Position numbers and translations under genes: made by a program. DNA of 50,814 bases. Origin: Clostridiales bacterium UBA1758 (GTDB lineage: Bacteria; Bacillota; Clostridia; Oscillospirales; UBA1758). Below the pieces are notes generated by a model. That model was not told where the DNA came from and ran no database searches. It saw only the letters and a program-made list of their open reading frames with translations. Shown here in pieces: positions 49,561 through 50,814 of the stretch (position 1 is the stretch's first letter; every line of letters starts with the position of its first letter). The stretch lies in assembly GCA_002315595.1 (NCBI GenBank), contig DCHG01000030.1, forward strand, positions 1 to 50,814, in the 5' to 3' direction.

Positions 49561-49977
49561 TTGAAAGGTGAATACGCACATAATATCGACGACAAAGGTC
49601 GCCTGTTCGTACCGATGAAGCTTCGTGGCGAACTCGGTGAACATTTCGTCGTGACAAGAGGTCTTGACAAATGTCTTGCCGTTTACCCGGAATCCGCATG
49701 GAAAGTGATCGAAGAAAAACTTACGCAGGGGCCTACATCGAGTTCCCGTAAGGCACAACTTTACTTCACGTCCTGCGCGCTCGATTGCGATATGGATTCG
49801 CAGGGCAGGGTAGTCATTCCGCAGAAGCTCAGAGAATTCGCAGGTCTGAATCGTGAGGCGATTATCGTCGGCGTGATCGACCATGCTGAAATATGGGATG
49901 CCCAACGCTGGAAAGATTACAGCGAACAACTTGATACCATTGATATGATGGGAATCATGGACCAGATGGGTATTTGA
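49561..49977 (+). CDS. mraZ: Transcriptional regulator MraZ
   Basis: A 138-residue protein with two AbrB-like halves: GEYAHNIDDKGRLFVPMKLRGEL near residue 2 and CDMDSQGRVVIPQKLREFAGL near residue 77. MraZ forms rings, binds repeats upstream of itself and represses the division and cell-wall cluster. The start is TTG, 7 bases after GAGGTG, and the protein then begins with the usual (M)KGEY. rsmH follows 1 base after its stop. Confidence 0.97.
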   Translation: MKGEYAHNIDDKGRLFVPMKLRGELGEHFVVTRGLDKCLAVYPESAWKVIEEKLTQGPTSSSRKAQLYFTSCALDCDMDSQGRVVIPQKLREFAGLNREAIIVGVIDHAEIWDAQRWKDYSEQLDTIDMMGIMDQMGI

Positions 49978-49978
49978 A

Positions 49979-50814
49979 ATGGAACAGTTTTCGCATATCC
50001 CCGTATTGATCGATGAATGTATTGAAGGACTTGCGATCCGCCCGGAAGGGATCTATGTGGATGCCACCCTCGGCGGCGGAGGACATACGACGGAAATTTC
50101 CAAACGATTGACCACGGGCTATGTGATCGGTCTTGACCGCGATGCTGATGCGATTGCAAACGCTGAACGGAAATTTGCGGATAATCCTTGTATTCGTCCC
50201 GTAAGAAGCAATTTCTGCAATATGAGCGAGGCACTTGCCTCGGTCGGTGTGGAAAAGGTGGATGGCGTTCTGTTCGATCTCGGCGTTTCCTCGCCCCAAC
50301 TTGACACCCCTGAACGTGGCTTTTCGTATATGGCGGATGCACCGCTTGATATGCGTATGGATCGCCGTGAATCGTTGACGGCGCGTGATGTCGTCAACGA
50401 ATATCCGAGGGAACGGATCGAAGAGATCCTTCGTGATTACGGCGAAGAACGATACGCCAGACGGATCTCCGAAAACATTATTTACGCTCGTTCAAAGGCG
50501 CCGATCGAAACGACGCTTGAACTTGTCGATATCATCAAACACTCGATGCCCGGCAAAGCCCTTGCCGAAAAACAACACCCCGCCAAGCGAAGTTTTCAGG
50601 CGATCAGAATCGAGGTCAACGGCGAACTCGCCGCCCTGAGAAGCGGACTGGAAGCGGCCCTCGATGTGTTGAAGCCCGGCGGAAGAATCGCCGTCATCAG
50701 TTTTCATTCGCTTGAAGACCGAATTGTAAAACACACCTTTGCGGATGCGGCAAAGGGTTGTACCTGCCCATCGGATTTCCCGATCTGCGTTTGCGGCAAG
50801 ACGCCCGATATAAA
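49979..50814 (+). CDS. rsmH: 16S rRNA m4C1402 methyltransferase RsmH, 5' part
   Basis: The first 278 codons of rsmH (mraW); the gene runs off the window end. The N-terminus SHIPVLIDECIEGLAIRPEG, the SAM site VDATLGGGGHT near residue 27, LFDLGVSSPQLD near 99 and the later KRSFQAIRIEVNGEL and ISFHSLEDRIVK motifs are intact. With RsmI it modifies C1402 in the ribosomal decoding site. It starts one base after the mraZ stop with a weak GATGGG site, so it depends on coupling to mraZ. Confidence 0.97.
   Translation, partial: MEQFSHIPVLIDECIEGLAIRPEGIYVDATLGGGGHTTEISKRLTTGYVIGLDRDADAIANAERKFADNPCIRPVRSNFCNMSEALASVGVEKVDGVLFDLGVSSPQLDTPERGFSYMADAPLDMRMDRRESLTARDVVNEYPRERIEEILRDYGEERYARRISENIIYARSKAPIETTLELVDIIKHSMPGKALAEKQHPAKRSFQAIRIEVNGELAALRSGLEAALDVLKPGGRIAVISFHSLEDRIVKHTFADAAKGCTCPSDFPICVCGKTPDI

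Noticed and set aside
1..50814. CRISPR arrays, tRNA or rRNA genes, IS elements, toxin-antitoxin or phage defence genes
   Set aside because: I looked for regularly spaced repeats, tRNA arms, transposase motifs and defence domains and saw none; a tRNA and Rfam scan would confirm this.

Overview
The window reads as a chromosomal segment of an endospore-forming, anaerobic member of the Firmicutes (Clostridia, Oscillospirales-like, probably an uncultured gut or rumen lineage). The evidence is spoVAC-spoVAD-spoVAE, ylbJ, yqfC and tepA; a glgD-containing glycogen operon; ECF-type vitamin transporter subunits; a pyrophosphate-type phosphofructokinase; a meso-DAP-type MurE next to dapF; and mraZ-rsmH opening a dcw cluster. 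Base composition is moderate, TTG and GTG starts are frequent, and many promoters are near-consensus sigma-A (TTGACA-17-TATAAT). No rRNA, tRNA, CRISPR array, IS element or phage gene was seen. This is mostly housekeeping DNA, and no clearly new multi-gene system stands out.

Layout. 1-773 (+): tail of a PP2C/SpoIIE-type phosphatase and an RsbW-like kinase. 905-2785 (-): two sugar-type ABC permeases without a binding protein. 3082-3993 (-): a divergent glycerate-kinase-like protein. 4065-5199 (-): infC-rpmI-rplT with an AUU start and an attenuator leader. 5466-6263 (+): VanY-type carboxypeptidase. 6295-6450 (-): remnant of an XRE regulator. 6456-9658 (-): YitT, MATE, YebC. 9848-10021 (+): 57-residue membrane protein. 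10045-13853 (-): DUF5693, csaB, folT-like. 13970-14638 (+): tepA. 14628-19312 (-): uppP, ftsK/spoIIIE, GNAT, ECF S component. 19391-29422 (-): glgB-glgC-glgD-glgA-glgP-GH13 glycogen operon. 29594-30886 (-): MFS transporter. 30950-32316 (-): DUF3343 and a cysteine desulfurase. 32371-34193 (+): spoVA genes. 34194-35273 (-): Cys-rich small protein and ylbJ. 35338 onwards is mostly +: yqfC, DeoR, MoxR, a trans-sulfuration enzyme, dapF, murE, M55 peptidase, pfp and a serine hydrolase; then an M42 peptidase (-), a beta-propeller protein, rarA, an SLH protein, mraZ and rsmH (cut by the window end).

How the genes fit together. The glg operon holds a full glycogen cycle: activation by GlgC/GlgD, elongation by GlgA, branching by GlgB, breakdown by GlgP and a GH13 hydrolase. 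PPi-PFK could take the released hexose phosphate into glycolysis. CsaB would pyruvylate the wall polymer to which SLH proteins, such as the one at 48152-49279, bind. dapF and murE supply and install meso-DAP, UppP recycles the lipid carrier, and rsmH/mraZ begin the division cluster. The spoVA genes, ylbJ and yqfC form a sporulation island. The observations most worth a second look are a symmetric palindrome between ylbJ and yqfC that reads as a sigma-E-like promoter on both strands, a pair of mutually exclusive hairpins between dapF and murE, basic tails on GlgB and GlgP, and a LexA-like box ahead of mraZ.
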